Assembly (NCBI RefSeq): GCF_036186745.1
Contig: NZ_CP108086.1
Coordinates: 434,001 to 498,000 of the forward strand
Direction: 5' to 3'
From: Microbispora hainanensis
Lineage (GTDB): Bacteria > Actinomycetota > Actinomycetes > Streptosporangiales > Streptosporangiaceae
Length of the DNA stretch: 64,000 bases
Shown here: piece after piece, positions 42,035-49,774 of the stretch
How positions within the stretch are numbered: the first letter of the stretch is position 1
How the letters are laid out: each line of letters begins with the position of its first letter
The notes under the pieces: generated by a model
Seen by the model: only the letters and a program-made list of their open reading frames with translations
Told to the model about the DNA's origin: nothing
The model's database searches: none
Made by a program: the position numbers and the translations under genes

Positions 42035-42763
42035 GTGCAGAGACTTCCAGCGGGCCTCAAACGCGACCGGGTCAGAGATGTCCTGCTCGACCTGATCTCC
42101 GACAAGGAGCCCGGCACCGCCATCCCCTCGGAACGCGACCTGTCGCGCGAGCTCGGCGTCTCCCGCCCGACCCTCCGCGCGGCGATCGACGGGCTCGTAC
42201 GGCAGGGCATGCTCGTGCGGGAGCACGGGCGGGGGACGTTCACCGGCCGCCGGAAGGTCACCCAGCCCCTCGCGGCCGGCGACGACTCCTTCCATGCCCC
42301 CGCCGCCGAGGGGAACTGGCTCAGCCGCATCCTGGAGTTCGACTCGGCCCCGGCCACCGCCCGGCTCGCGCACCGCCTGCAGGTCTCCCCCGCCGACCCG
42401 GTCCTGCGCGTCGTACGGCTCCGCCTGGTGGACGACGAGCCGATGGCGATCGAGCGCATCCACCTGCCGCACCGCCTGGTCGAGTCGCTGCGGCCCGACG
42501 ACATGGTGTCCGGATCGTTCTACCGGTTCCTGCGCACGAGGTTCGGCATCGACGTCCGCCGCGCCACCCAGAGCATCGAGCCGACCGTCACCGACGAGAC
42601 CGAGGCCGAACTGCTCGGCGTCCCCCAGCACGCACCGGCCCTGCTCATCGAACGCACGGCCCGCGAGGCCAACGGCCGGGTCGTGGAGTTCACCCGGTCC
42701 ATCTATCGCGGCGACCGCTACCGCATCACCTCCGAGCTGCACTTCGACGACACCTCCGGCTGA
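42035..42763 (+). CDS. GntR-family (HutC/DasR-type) regulator
   Basis: A 242-residue regulator. wHTH: VRDVLLDLISDKEPGTAIPS, ERDLSRELGVSRPTLRAAID, VREHGRGTFTGRRK. UTRA effector domain: WLSRILEFDSAPATARLAHR, VVRLRLVDDEPMAIERIHLP and EFTRSIYRGDRYRITSELHF. This is the DasR/NagR type, which senses phosphorylated amino sugars. Divergent from the importer/hexosaminidase operon. Whether it is the global DasR or a local paralogue cannot be told from the window. GTG start. Confidence 0.9.
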   Translation: MQRLPAGLKRDRVRDVLLDLISDKEPGTAIPSERDLSRELGVSRPTLRAAIDGLVRQGMLVREHGRGTFTGRRKVTQPLAAGDDSFHAPAAEGNWLSRILEFDSAPATARLAHRLQVSPADPVLRVVRLRLVDDEPMAIERIHLPHRLVESLRPDDMVSGSFYRFLRTRFGIDVRRATQSIEPTVTDETEAELLGVPQHAPALLIERTAREANGRVVEFTRSIYRGDRYRITSELHFDDTSG

Positions 42764-42769
42764 GGCGGG

Positions 42770-42861
42770 GACGCGGCTTCGCATGACGCCGGGACGCGGC
42801 TTCGCATGACGCCGGGACGCGGCTTCGCATGACGCCGGGACGCGGCTTCGCGTGACGCCGA
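42770..42861. repeat. 23-bp tandem repeat, four copies
   Basis: GACGCGGCTTCGCATGACGC plus CGG is repeated four times from 42770 (last copy with two changes); looser related words continue to about 42950. It fills the 240-bp gap between the GntR and DinB genes. Period is not a codon multiple. Confidence 0.9.
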
Positions 42862-43003
42862 GACGCGGGCCCGCTCGACACGGGGATGCAGGCTCACTCG
42901 CGACGGGGGACACGAACTCGCTCGACACGCGGGATGCGGGTTCGCTGAGAGCGTGGGCAGGGGTTCTTGCCGGGAGATCCCCGCGCTCCGTACGGTCCGG
43001 GGC

Positions 43004-43528
43004 ATGGCCACTCTTCCTTCGACCGAACCGGCGCAGGCGGTGGTGCGGGCCGCCACGGGCGACGAGCGGCAGGTGCTGGAGGCCTTTCTCGACCTCCTTC
43101 GCGCGATGGTCGTCCGCAAGGCCCAAGGGCTGTCCGAGCAGGACGTGCGCCGCCGTCATGTGCCGTCGGCGACGACGCTGGCCGGGCTGATCAGGCACCT
43201 GACCGTGGTGGAGCGGAACTGGTTCGGGCGGGTGCTGGCGCAGGACCCGGCCATGGCGCCTCCCTCGGAGAAGGACGCCGACAGGAGCTTCGCGGTCGGC
43301 GACGACGACACCATCGAATCCCTGATCACGGCCTACGAGCAGGCGTGCGCGGAGTCGCGGCGCATCGCCGCCCGGTTCCCCCTCGATCACGAGGTGCCGC
43401 ACGAGCAGATCCCCGCGCTCTCGCTGCGCTGGATCTACGTCCACATGATCGAGGAGACCGCGCGGCACGCCGGGCACGCGGACATCCTCAGAGAGCTCGC
43501 CGACGGCGCCACCGGATCCGTCGTCTGA
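43004..43528 (+). CDS. DinB-superfamily protein
   Basis: A 174-residue four-helix-bundle protein of the DinB/mycothiol-dependent type: LEAFLDLLRAMVVRKAQGLS, TTLAGLIRHLTVVERNWFGR with the first metal His, and VHMIEETARHAGHADILREL with the HxxxH pair. These proteins use mycothiol in actinobacteria for isomerisation or thiol transfer; substrate unknown. It stands alone behind the repeat. Confidence 0.87.
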   Translation: MATLPSTEPAQAVVRAATGDERQVLEAFLDLLRAMVVRKAQGLSEQDVRRRHVPSATTLAGLIRHLTVVERNWFGRVLAQDPAMAPPSEKDADRSFAVGDDDTIESLITAYEQACAESRRIAARFPLDHEVPHEQIPALSLRWIYVHMIEETARHAGHADILRELADGATGSVV

Positions 43529-43643
43529 CCATCCTGGCGCGCCCCGCGATGTTGTGCCGCGCAGGCAGGCCGCGGGTGATACGCACGCGCCGTCATCGTG
43601 CCTGGTCCGGGAGGTCACAGGGTCTCTCAGGTGCGGCTTCGGG

Positions 43644-45026
43644 TCAACGGCCTCCCTCCGCGAGCTTCCGGCGTACGTCGAGGACGGCCCGGTCGGCGGC
43701 GGCCCGGCCGGAGATCCAGCCCTCGCGGTTGCTGACCGCACCCGCGCCGACCAGGGTCAGCGTCGGGAAGAGCTCCTCGACCCTCGCCTCGACGGCCTGT
43801 TCCCTGGCCGCCAGCACCGGCAGCAGGTCGCGCCCCGCATCGGCGGCGGCCTCCCGCACCGCCTCCCCCGTCGCCTCCCGCAGCCGCTCGCCGATCCGCT
43901 GGGCGTACGCCGCGAGGAACGACTGCCGGAACGACCGCGTGCGGGAACGGCCCAGGCCGTCCCGGCGGGATCCGGCCAGCCGCATCGCGGTCGTGGCCTG
44001 CACCAGCAGCGAGGTGAACAGCACCTCCACGGCGGCCAGATCCGCGGGGAACCCGAGCACGGTGGCGAACCCGAAATGCCGGCTCCACACCGAGCGGCAG
44101 TGGTTGGCCGAGGCGATGACGTCCAGCAGCATCGCCTTCGGGCCCTCATAGGGCGCGTCGACTCCGAGCCGCCGCCCCTCCGGACCACCGGCTGCTCCCG
44201 GACCGGGCGTCTGCGCGGCGAGCAGCGCGGCGTCGATGCTGTGCCGGGCCATCAGCGCCTGCGCCGCGGCGGTGAACGTCTCGGCCTCCGCCTCGAACTC
44301 GGTCGACTCGGCCTTGGCCAGCAGGGCCCGAACCCGGGCGAGCGTCCGTTCGTCGACGGCACCGCCCCGGACGCCGGGCGTACGGCGGGCCGTTCCCGGC
44401 ACGGGGCACAGCCGCTCCAGCGCCGGCAGCGTGGCCAGCAGGTGGATCACCCGGAGCGCGCAGGCGACCATCGCGGTCCTGCCGCCGTCGTCACGGAGAT
44501 ACTCCTCGTCGCGGCCCCACCACACCGTCGCGCCGATGGCGTCGAGCTGGTCGAGCCAGCGGTCGTCCACGGTCGCGGCGGCGTAGGCGCGCATCTCGGC
44601 CGCGATGGCGTCGGTCACGAGGCGGACGTGCCGGGCCTCCAGCCGCCGGCCCGCCAGCCGGACGAGGTCGGCGGGCTGCCAGCCACCGTGCCAGGCGAGC
44701 GTCACATGCCGGTTCAGCGCGTCGAGCAGAGCCCGGTCCACGGCCTCGCGCAGCCCCTGGCCCTGCGCGAGGATCTTCACGCATCGCCGGAACTCGATCT
44801 CGTCGTGACGGCGCCGCGCCTCCAGCGCCGCGGACAGCAGCCCGGCCACCATCTCCTCCGCCGCCTGGCCCGGGGAGCCCGACGACCAGGGGAAACTCCA
44901 GGTGGCTCCGCCCGGCGGCCCGAGGCTCCACCGCCGCCGTGCGCCCTCCCGCTCCGCGCCACTGCCACTGTCTCTGCCGCTGCCCCTGGCACTCCCCCTG
45001 GCACTTCCCCTGCGGCTGCCGCTCAT
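43644..45026 (-). CDS. DUF2786-containing protein
   Basis: A 460-residue soluble protein. The N terminus is a Ser/Arg/Gly repeat (RRGSARGSARGSGRDSGSG). The DUF2786 core is RVRALLAKAESTEFEAEAET, FTAAAQALMARHSIDAALLA, a helical hairpin seen in many actinobacterial and phage proteins. A C-terminal part (LLDVIASANHCRSVWSRHFG, VEVLFTSLLVQATTAMRLAG, SFRQSFLAAYAQRIGERLRE) is shared with homologues. Function unknown. Convergent with the DinB gene. Confidence 0.82.
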   Translation of the reverse strand: MSGSRRGSARGSARGSGRDSGSGAEREGARRRWSLGPPGGATWSFPWSSGSPGQAAEEMVAGLLSAALEARRRHDEIEFRRCVKILAQGQGLREAVDRALLDALNRHVTLAWHGGWQPADLVRLAGRRLEARHVRLVTDAIAAEMRAYAAATVDDRWLDQLDAIGATVWWGRDEEYLRDDGGRTAMVACALRVIHLLATLPALERLCPVPGTARRTPGVRGGAVDERTLARVRALLAKAESTEFEAEAETFTAAAQALMARHSIDAALLAAQTPGPGAAGGPEGRRLGVDAPYEGPKAMLLDVIASANHCRSVWSRHFGFATVLGFPADLAAVEVLFTSLLVQATTAMRLAGSRRDGLGRSRTRSFRQSFLAAYAQRIGERLREATGEAVREAAADAGRDLLPVLAAREQAVEARVEELFPTLTLVGAGAVSNREGWISGRAAADRAVLDVRRKLAEGGR

Positions 45027-45111
45027 CCGCTCGCCCTCCCCCGATCGCTCGTGCGAGCGATTCTGTCAGCCCCGACCCCCAGTGCCGTGACGTTATCCAC
45101 AGGCATGCGGG

Positions 45112-45262
45112 AGCGACCGGCACGCTCCCACGGAAGGAACGGATACAGGACGGTGACGTGCGCGGGCATGCCGTACGCCGCCGAGGAGTCGTAGCGTTCC
45201 CGAAAGCCCCCGACCAGGGGCTCACCGAAGGGATCGCCACACCAGGGCGGTTCCACCGATCC
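45112..45262 (-). pseudogene. 2'-5' RNA ligase-like (LigT) N-terminal remnant
   Basis: The minus-strand text EPLVGGFRERYDSSAAYGMP followed by AHVTVLYPFLPWERAG carries the first half of the 2H-phosphoesterase signature (the H-V-T of the HxT motif) and nothing after it. Just upstream, TALV appears in a neighbouring frame, so a frameshift also separates the first strand. The second HxT half is absent. It lies between the DUF2786 start and the small-protein gene. Confidence 0.6.
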
Positions 45263-45447
45263 CCTAAGGCGCCATGAGCGACAGCCTCACGCCGGGCGGT
45301 CACGCGTACGACCCGATCCCACTGCGGCGCGTGACATACCGCTCTGGGCATTTACACGGAAGATCCAGCCAGATAAACCTGATTTCCAGATGCAAAGTGA
45401 TCTGGGCCACATAGTGCCGCGCCCGATCCTGCGAGGAGTGGTGCCCG

Positions 45448-45651
45448 ATGCTGTTCTCGCTGGCGAAGCGATTGCTCTCCGCTCTCGGACGGGGGTTCGT
45501 ACGGCTCGGGCGCTACTGGGTCGCCCAGTTCGGCCTCGCCTACGCGCTGACCTGGGGTCCCGACACCCCCGATCCGGCGCCGGAACTGGCCGAGGAGACC
45601 GAGCACTGGGACTGGTCGATCCCCTACCACTGGTACGAGATCTCCCGCTGA
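45448..45651 (+). CDS. Small hypothetical protein
   Basis: A 67-residue protein starting MLFSLAKRLLSALGRGFVRL, a strongly amphipathic basic helix likely to lie on a membrane, then an acidic Trp/Tyr-rich tail (TPDPAPELAEETEHWDWSIP). GGAGTGG lies before ATG. No family recognised. Good GC-third-position bias. Confidence 0.6.
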   Translation: MLFSLAKRLLSALGRGFVRLGRYWVAQFGLAYALTWGPDTPDPAPELAEETEHWDWSIPYHWYEISR

Positions 45652-45667
45652 CGCCCGCCCGCGCCGC

Positions 45668-46261
45668 TCACCGCGGCGCGATCACCGAACGGGCCAGCCG
45701 GGCGGCGACGGCGTCGTCCAGCGGCGCGTGGCCGATCAGCAGGCGATACCACATCATGCCGAAGAGCTGATCGACCAGCAGGTCCAGATCGCTGTCCGCG
45801 GGCAGATCGCCCTGCCGGAGCCCGCGGGCGAGCAGGGCGCGCAGTTCGTCCCTGCGCCCGGCGGTGAACTGGCGCAGCCCCTCGGCCGCCACCGGGTCGC
45901 GCTGCGCCTCGGCCATGATGCCGCGCAGCAGCCCGCTCACCTTCACGGCGGTGCGGAAGGTGGCGGCCAGAAAGGTCTCCAGGTCGTCGGCGAAGACACC
46001 GGTGTCGAGGCCGGGCGTCAGTTGCCGGGCCCGCTCCGCCATCGCCTCCAGCAGCACCGCGCCCTTGGAGGGCCACCACCGATAGATGGTGTGCTTGCTC
46101 ACCCCGGCGGCCTGCGCAATGACGTCGATCGAGACCGCCGAGTAGTCGTTGTCGGCCAGCAGGTCGGCCGCACGATCGAGAATGGCCTGCCGTACGGCCG
46201 GATTGCGTCGCCGTCCGGTATGCGGACGGGGCTGCGGCTCTGCGGTCACGCCGCCGAGCAT
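45668..46261 (-). CDS. TetR-family regulator
   Basis: A 197-residue repressor. HTH: VRQAILDRAADLLADNDYSA, IDVIAQAAGVSKHTIYRWWP; C-terminal domain of the TetR_C type (FLAATFRTAVKVSGLLRGIM, LDLLVDQLFGMMWYRLLIGH). ATG 46261 is the first start inside the family alignment. It is divergent from an SDR gene, with three related inverted repeats in between. Confidence 0.9.
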   Translation of the reverse strand: MLGGVTAEPQPRPHTGRRRNPAVRQAILDRAADLLADNDYSAVSIDVIAQAAGVSKHTIYRWWPSKGAVLLEAMAERARQLTPGLDTGVFADDLETFLAATFRTAVKVSGLLRGIMAEAQRDPVAAEGLRQFTAGRRDELRALLARGLRQGDLPADSDLDLLVDQLFGMMWYRLLIGHAPLDDAVAARLARSVIAPR

Positions 46262-46272
46262 AACAGTTGACG

Positions 46273-46439
46273 GAACCAACGGTTTCGGCATCCCTCTTGG
46301 CCGCAACGGCCCACCTCGCTCCCCTTGTGTCCCCGCCGGGTGTGCACGCTTCCACGCGCCATGTGACGACGGCCCCGGACAGGGACCCCTTGACGAAACT
46401 GTCAGTTTCGACAACGCTTTTACCAGAACCGATGGTTCC
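46273..46439. promoter_or_regulatory. Three related inverted repeats (TetR operator candidates)
   Basis: GGAACC-AAC-GGTTTC (46272-46286), CGAAACT-GTC-AGTTTCG (46394-46410, arms perfect) and AGAACC-GAT-GGTTCC (46425-46439) share the layout GRAACY-N3-RGTTYC. The first is by the TetR start; the other two are within 65 bases of the SDR start. Confidence 0.72.
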
Positions 46440-46459
46440 GACAAGATTGAGGCAACGTC

Positions 46460-47236
46460 ATGGACCTGAACCTGCGTGGCAAGCGGGCGCTCATCACCGG
46501 AGCGTCCCGGGGCATCGGCGCGGCCATCGCCGAGGTGCTCGCCGAGGAAGGCTGCGACCTCGACCTCGCCGCACGCAGCGAGCCCGAACTGGAGAACCTC
46601 GCCGCCCGCCTGCGCGCCGAGCACGGCGTGGCGGCCACCGTGCACCTCGTGGATCTGCGGCGCGGCGACGAGCTCGACCGGTTCGCCGCCGAAGTGCCGG
46701 TGCCGGACATCCTGGTCAACAACGCCGGCGACATCCCCGGCGGGCCGCTGGCCGCGGTGAACGAGGAGATGTGGCGGCACGGCTGGAAACTGAAGGTCTT
46801 CGGCTACATCAACCTCACCCGGCACATGTACGCCAGGATGAAGGCCGCGGGCCACGGCGTGATCATCAACAACATCGGCGCCTCAGGCGAGGGAGCCGAC
46901 GCCAACTACATCGCGGGCAGCACCGGCAACGCCGCACTGATGACCTTCACCCGGGCCCTGGGCGGCCGCAGCCTGGCCGACGGCATTCGCGTGGTCGGCG
47001 TCAACCCCGGTCCCGTCGCCACCGAGCGCATCCTGACCCTCATGAAGGCCCAGGCCCGCGCCCGCTTCGGCGACGAGTCCCGCTATCCCGAGCTGACCGC
47101 GATGTTCCCGCTGGGCCGTGCCGCGAGCCCGCGCGAGATCGCCGACCTCGTCGCCTTCCTGGCCTCGGACCGGTCCGCGTACACCACGGGCGCGGTGTTC
47201 ACCGTGGACGGCGGCGTGTCGGCGGCGGGCCTGTGA
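46460..47236 (+). CDS. Short-chain dehydrogenase/reductase
   Basis: A 258-residue SDR: KRALITGASRGIGAAIAEVL, DILVNNAGDIPGGPLA, VIINNIGASGEGADANYIAG (here the YxxxK reads YIAGS, so the lysine is not at the standard place), and the end TGAVFTVDGGVSAAGL. It resembles the SDRs that process ketones or aromatic aldehydes. Controlled in all likelihood by the divergent TetR. Confidence 0.87.
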   Translation: MDLNLRGKRALITGASRGIGAAIAEVLAEEGCDLDLAARSEPELENLAARLRAEHGVAATVHLVDLRRGDELDRFAAEVPVPDILVNNAGDIPGGPLAAVNEEMWRHGWKLKVFGYINLTRHMYARMKAAGHGVIINNIGASGEGADANYIAGSTGNAALMTFTRALGGRSLADGIRVVGVNPGPVATERILTLMKAQARARFGDESRYPELTAMFPLGRAASPREIADLVAFLASDRSAYTTGAVFTVDGGVSAAGL

Positions 47237-47258
47237 GACGGACGCCTTCCTGTGGGCC

Positions 47259-47609
47259 GTGCAGGGCACCCTCGCTGCGGTCTTCGTCGTGGCGGGCGCG
47301 AGGCAGGCCATCCCGTCAAGGAGCACCCTGATCTCCAGGATGCCCTGGACGGCGGATTTCCCCGGGGCGGCGATCCGTCTCATCGGGATCGCCGAGCTGG
47401 CCGGAGCGGCCGGGCTCGTCCTGCCCGCGGTCACCAGCATCGCACCGGTCCTGACGCCGCTGGCGGCGACCGGCCTGGCCCTGACCATGACACTGGCCGC
47501 GATCTTCCATGCCCGGCGGCACGAGTACGCCGCGATTCCCCTCACGGTCGTCCTCTTCGTCGCCGCCGCGTTCACCGCGTGGGCCCGCTTCGGCCCCTAC
47601 ACAACGTGA
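47259..47609 (+). CDS. DoxX-like membrane protein
   Basis: About 116 residues with four hydrophobic segments: GTLAAVFVVAGARQAI, IGIAELAGAAGLVLPAV, LTPLAATGLALTMTLAAIFH and IPLTVVLFVAAAFTAW, the DoxX pattern. No ATG is available; GTG 47259 is the first usable start, though a start closer to the SDR stop (CTG/TTG-type) cannot be excluded. It follows the SDR by 22 bases, so both belong to the TetR-controlled unit. Confidence 0.8.
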   Translation: MQGTLAAVFVVAGARQAIPSRSTLISRMPWTADFPGAAIRLIGIAELAGAAGLVLPAVTSIAPVLTPLAATGLALTMTLAAIFHARRHEYAAIPLTVVLFVAAAFTAWARFGPYTT

Positions 47610-47700
47610 CCGGACTCTGGGACGCGCTGGCCGGGAAAGACGAAACCTGCGGCCCCCGTAGGCGTCGCCGCCGGGAGACCACAGGTCGCGATGAAAGTGG

Positions 47701-47774
47701 TGCGCCGCCAGGGACTCGAACCCCGGACCCGCTGATTAAGAGTCAGCTGCTCTAACCAACTGAGCTAGCGGCGC
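47701..47774 (-). tRNA. tRNA-Lys(CTT)
   Basis: On the minus strand the cloverleaf starts GCGCCGCTAGCTCAGTTGG. The anticodon arm CTGACTCTTAATCAG has anticodon CTT; the T arm is GGGGTTCGAGTCCC; the acceptor GCGCCGC pairs with GCGGCGC, discriminator A. CCA is encoded in the genome (47698-47700). Confidence 0.96.
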
Positions 47775-47827
47775 CCGCACCACAAGAGTAGCGGCTTCCG
47801 GAGGTGTTCCGCGCCATCCGCGGCCCC

Positions 47828-47895
47828 GCGCCGGGAAAACGGCGCGGCCAGATCAATCTGCATATGAGAGGGGCCGCGCCGGCATGGCGCGGCCC
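47828..47895. terminator. Two GC hairpins upstream of the tRNA
   Basis: CGCGCCG (47827-47833) with CGGCGCG (47840-47846) is one stem. GGGCCGCGCC (47871-47880), loop GGCAT, GGCGCGGCCC (47886-47895) followed by TTTCT is a second, perfect 10-bp stem that looks like a plus-strand terminator. Confidence 0.65.
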
Positions 47896-47905
47896 TTTCT
47901 CCATC

Positions 47906-47989
47906 CCGGCGAACCGTACCGGCGAACGATGCCGGCGAACCCACGCCGGCGAAACCGTGCCGGCGAACCTGCGCCGGCGAACCGTGCCG
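47906..47989. repeat. 13-14 bp degenerate repeat of CCGGCGAAC
   Basis: CCGGCGAAC or CCGGCGAAA starts at 47906, 47919, 47932, 47946, 47960 and 47974. The spacing of 13-14 bp excludes coding. It fills the gap before the nucleotidyltransferase stop. Confidence 0.8.
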
Positions 47990-48022
47990 TATGGACCGGT
48001 GCGGCGGACCGGAGCGCGGCCT

Positions 48023-48619
48023 TCAGGGCCAGGTGCCGTCCGGCCGCGGTGTCGTAGGGGCGATGATGCGCAGCCGCTCCAGGAGCGTGACGAACGTCGA
48101 GGCGTACGGCGACGGCGCGACGACCGAGGCGACCCGGTCCCAGTCCACCTGCTCCCGCATGGCGCGGACCATGGGCAGCAGCGAACCGTAGTCGCAGGCG
48201 TGCTCCGACAGCGGCAGTATCCAGGAGATCACAAGGTCGGTGGCTTCGAGGACGGGCAGGCTCAACGCGGCGGTGTTGATCGGCTCGGCTCTGGCGATCA
48301 TGGCCTCGGTCACGGGCCTGTCGGCGAGCGAGAAGATCAGGTCGACGAGGACGCCCTCCTCGTCGAACGCCTTGACCAGCCAGTCCTCCGGTGGTTTCGC
48401 GGTCCGGAAACCCAGGCTCTCCAGGGTTTTCAGCGCGAGCGGGACGTCTTCCTCGACCAGGGCGAAGTCGACGTCATGTAGTGATGGCGCGGCGCCCCTC
48501 GCATAGCCGGCGCAGCCTCCGGCCAGCGCGAACCGCACCCCGGCCTCCTTGAGACCGGCCCCGGCGCGCTTGAGCGTCTCAAGGATCGCGTCGGTGACTT
48601 CGTGACTGTGACTACCCAC
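48023..48619 (-). CDS. Nucleotidyltransferase-fold protein
   Basis: A 198-residue protein with the nucleotidyltransferase core: LAGGCAGYARGAAPSLHDVD (GG followed by an Asp pair region HDVDFALVEED) and VLVDLIFSLADRPV. Similar stand-alone proteins are annotated as nucleotidyltransferase family or AbiEii-like. No toxin-antitoxin partner is seen beside it. GTG start with good spacing to GGCAAGCGACG is only moderate evidence. Divergent from DUF1360 gene. Confidence 0.75.
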   Translation of the reverse strand: MGSHSHEVTDAILETLKRAGAGLKEAGVRFALAGGCAGYARGAAPSLHDVDFALVEEDVPLALKTLESLGFRTAKPPEDWLVKAFDEEGVLVDLIFSLADRPVTEAMIARAEPINTAALSLPVLEATDLVISWILPLSEHACDYGSLLPMVRAMREQVDWDRVASVVAPSPYASTFVTLLERLRIIAPTTPRPDGTWP

Positions 48620-48640
48620 TTACGTCGCTTGCCCAGCCAT

Positions 48641-48665
48641 GTTCGGCGCAAACAATCCAGGGTAG
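48641..48665 (+). promoter_or_regulatory. Sigma-B-like promoter of the DUF1360 gene
   Basis: GTTC-N15-GGGTAG, close to the actinobacterial general-stress sigma consensus GTTT-N14/16-GGGTAT. It ends nine bases before the ATG at 48675, so the transcript would be nearly leaderless. Confidence 0.5.
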
Positions 48666-48674
48666 AGCGCGCTC

Positions 48675-49175
48675 ATGACCGAGACCCTCCAGGAGATCAA
48701 GCGTGAGTACGAGGGCGAGGACAACCGTCCCCTGGCCTCGTACACACGAGTTCTCGCGGTGTACGGCGGGGCCGTCGCGGCGCTGCTCGCCGCGGCGAAG
48801 CTGACGGGCCGCAGGCCCGCCGAGAACATCAAGGCGATGGACCTCATGCTTATGGGGCTGTTCACGCACCGGCTCTCGCGCACGCTCGCGAAGGACCCGG
48901 TCACCAGCCCCATCCGCGCTCCCTTCACCCGCTATGAGGGCCCCTCCGGCCCGGCGGAGCTCAAGGAGCAGGTCCGCGGCCACGGGTTGCGGCACGCTGT
49001 GGGCGAGCTGCTGACCTGCCCGTTCTGTCTGGCCCAGTGGGTGGCGACCGGATACGCGGCGGGCACCGTGTTCTTCCCCAGGGTGACCCGGCTGGCCGGG
49101 GCCACCATGGCGGCCGTGGCGATCTCCGACTGGCTCCAGCTCGCGTACGCGCGCCTGATGAAGGCCGCGGAGTGA
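48675..49175 (+). CDS. DUF1360 membrane protein
   Basis: A 166-residue protein with DUF1360 features: VLAVYGGAVAALLAAAKLTG helix, MLMGLFTHRLSRTLAKDPVT, SPIRAPFTRYEGPSGPAELK and the cysteine motif ELLTCPFCLAQWVATGYAAG. Bacterial DUF1360 proteins are small membrane proteins of unknown role, found in sporulation and stress settings. Followed 19 bases later by the DUF6328 gene. Confidence 0.9.
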   Translation: MTETLQEIKREYEGEDNRPLASYTRVLAVYGGAVAALLAAAKLTGRRPAENIKAMDLMLMGLFTHRLSRTLAKDPVTSPIRAPFTRYEGPSGPAELKEQVRGHGLRHAVGELLTCPFCLAQWVATGYAAGTVFFPRVTRLAGATMAAVAISDWLQLAYARLMKAAE

Positions 49176-49194
49176 GCGAGGCGGGAAAGCGGAC

Positions 49195-49683
49195 ATGAGT
49201 GAGGTGCTCGAACCTCTGGAGAACACCGGCGAGAGCCGCAAGGAGCGCGTCGACCGCGAGCTCGGCGAGCTGCTGCAGGGCCTGCGGGTGGCCGCGACGG
49301 GCGTGCAGGTGCTGTTCGCGTTCCTGCTGACGCTGCCGTTCTCCTCCGGCTTCGGAAAGATCGATACGACCGGGAACTGGCTGTTCTACCTGGCGGTCGT
49401 CAGCGCGGCGGTCGCGTCGATCTGCACGATCGCCCCGGCGACCCAGCACCGGATCCTGTTCCGGTCGGGGCTCAAGGAGCTGCTGCTGCACCGGGCCAAC
49501 CGGCTGGGCGTGGCCGGCGGACTGGCCCTGGCGGTGTCGATGAGCTGCTCCACCGCCCTGGTGCTGGACGCGCTGACCAGCCCGGGGCCCGCCGCGCTGA
49601 TCGGCGCGGGCGTGGCGCTGCTGTGCGCCTGGCTGTGGTTCGTCCAGCCGCTCCTGTCGCTGCGCCTGGTCGACAACGACTAG
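49195..49683 (+). CDS. DUF6328 membrane protein
   Basis: A 162-residue protein: DRELGELLQGLRVAATGVQV then four hydrophobic segments (LFAFLLTLPFSS, WLFYLAVVSAAVASIC, VAGGLALAVSMSCSTALV, AALIGAGVALLCAWLWFV). It matches the actinobacterial DUF6328 family, function unknown. Likely co-transcribed with DUF1360. Confidence 0.87.
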   Translation: MSEVLEPLENTGESRKERVDRELGELLQGLRVAATGVQVLFAFLLTLPFSSGFGKIDTTGNWLFYLAVVSAAVASICTIAPATQHRILFRSGLKELLLHRANRLGVAGGLALAVSMSCSTALVLDALTSPGPAALIGAGVALLCAWLWFVQPLLSLRLVDND

Positions 49684-49745
49684 AAGCCAAGAACGGCTAG
49701 AAGCCAAGAACGACCAGAAGCAGAACGCGGAAGCAGAACGCGACC
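49681..49745. repeat. Short direct repeats at the DUF6328 stop
   Basis: TAGAAGCCAAGAACG occurs at 49681 (its first three bases are the stop codon) and again at 49698; GAAGCAGAACGCG follows twice. A small local duplication. Confidence 0.75.
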
Positions 49746-49774
49746 GCGGCGGCCGCGCTCCCGTATGCCTCGCG

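Noticed and set aside
47252..47755. Plus-strand frame ending PGTRTPDPLIKSQLL
   Set aside because: This ending is the well-known false translation of a tRNA read on the opposite strand; the tRNA-Lys is there.
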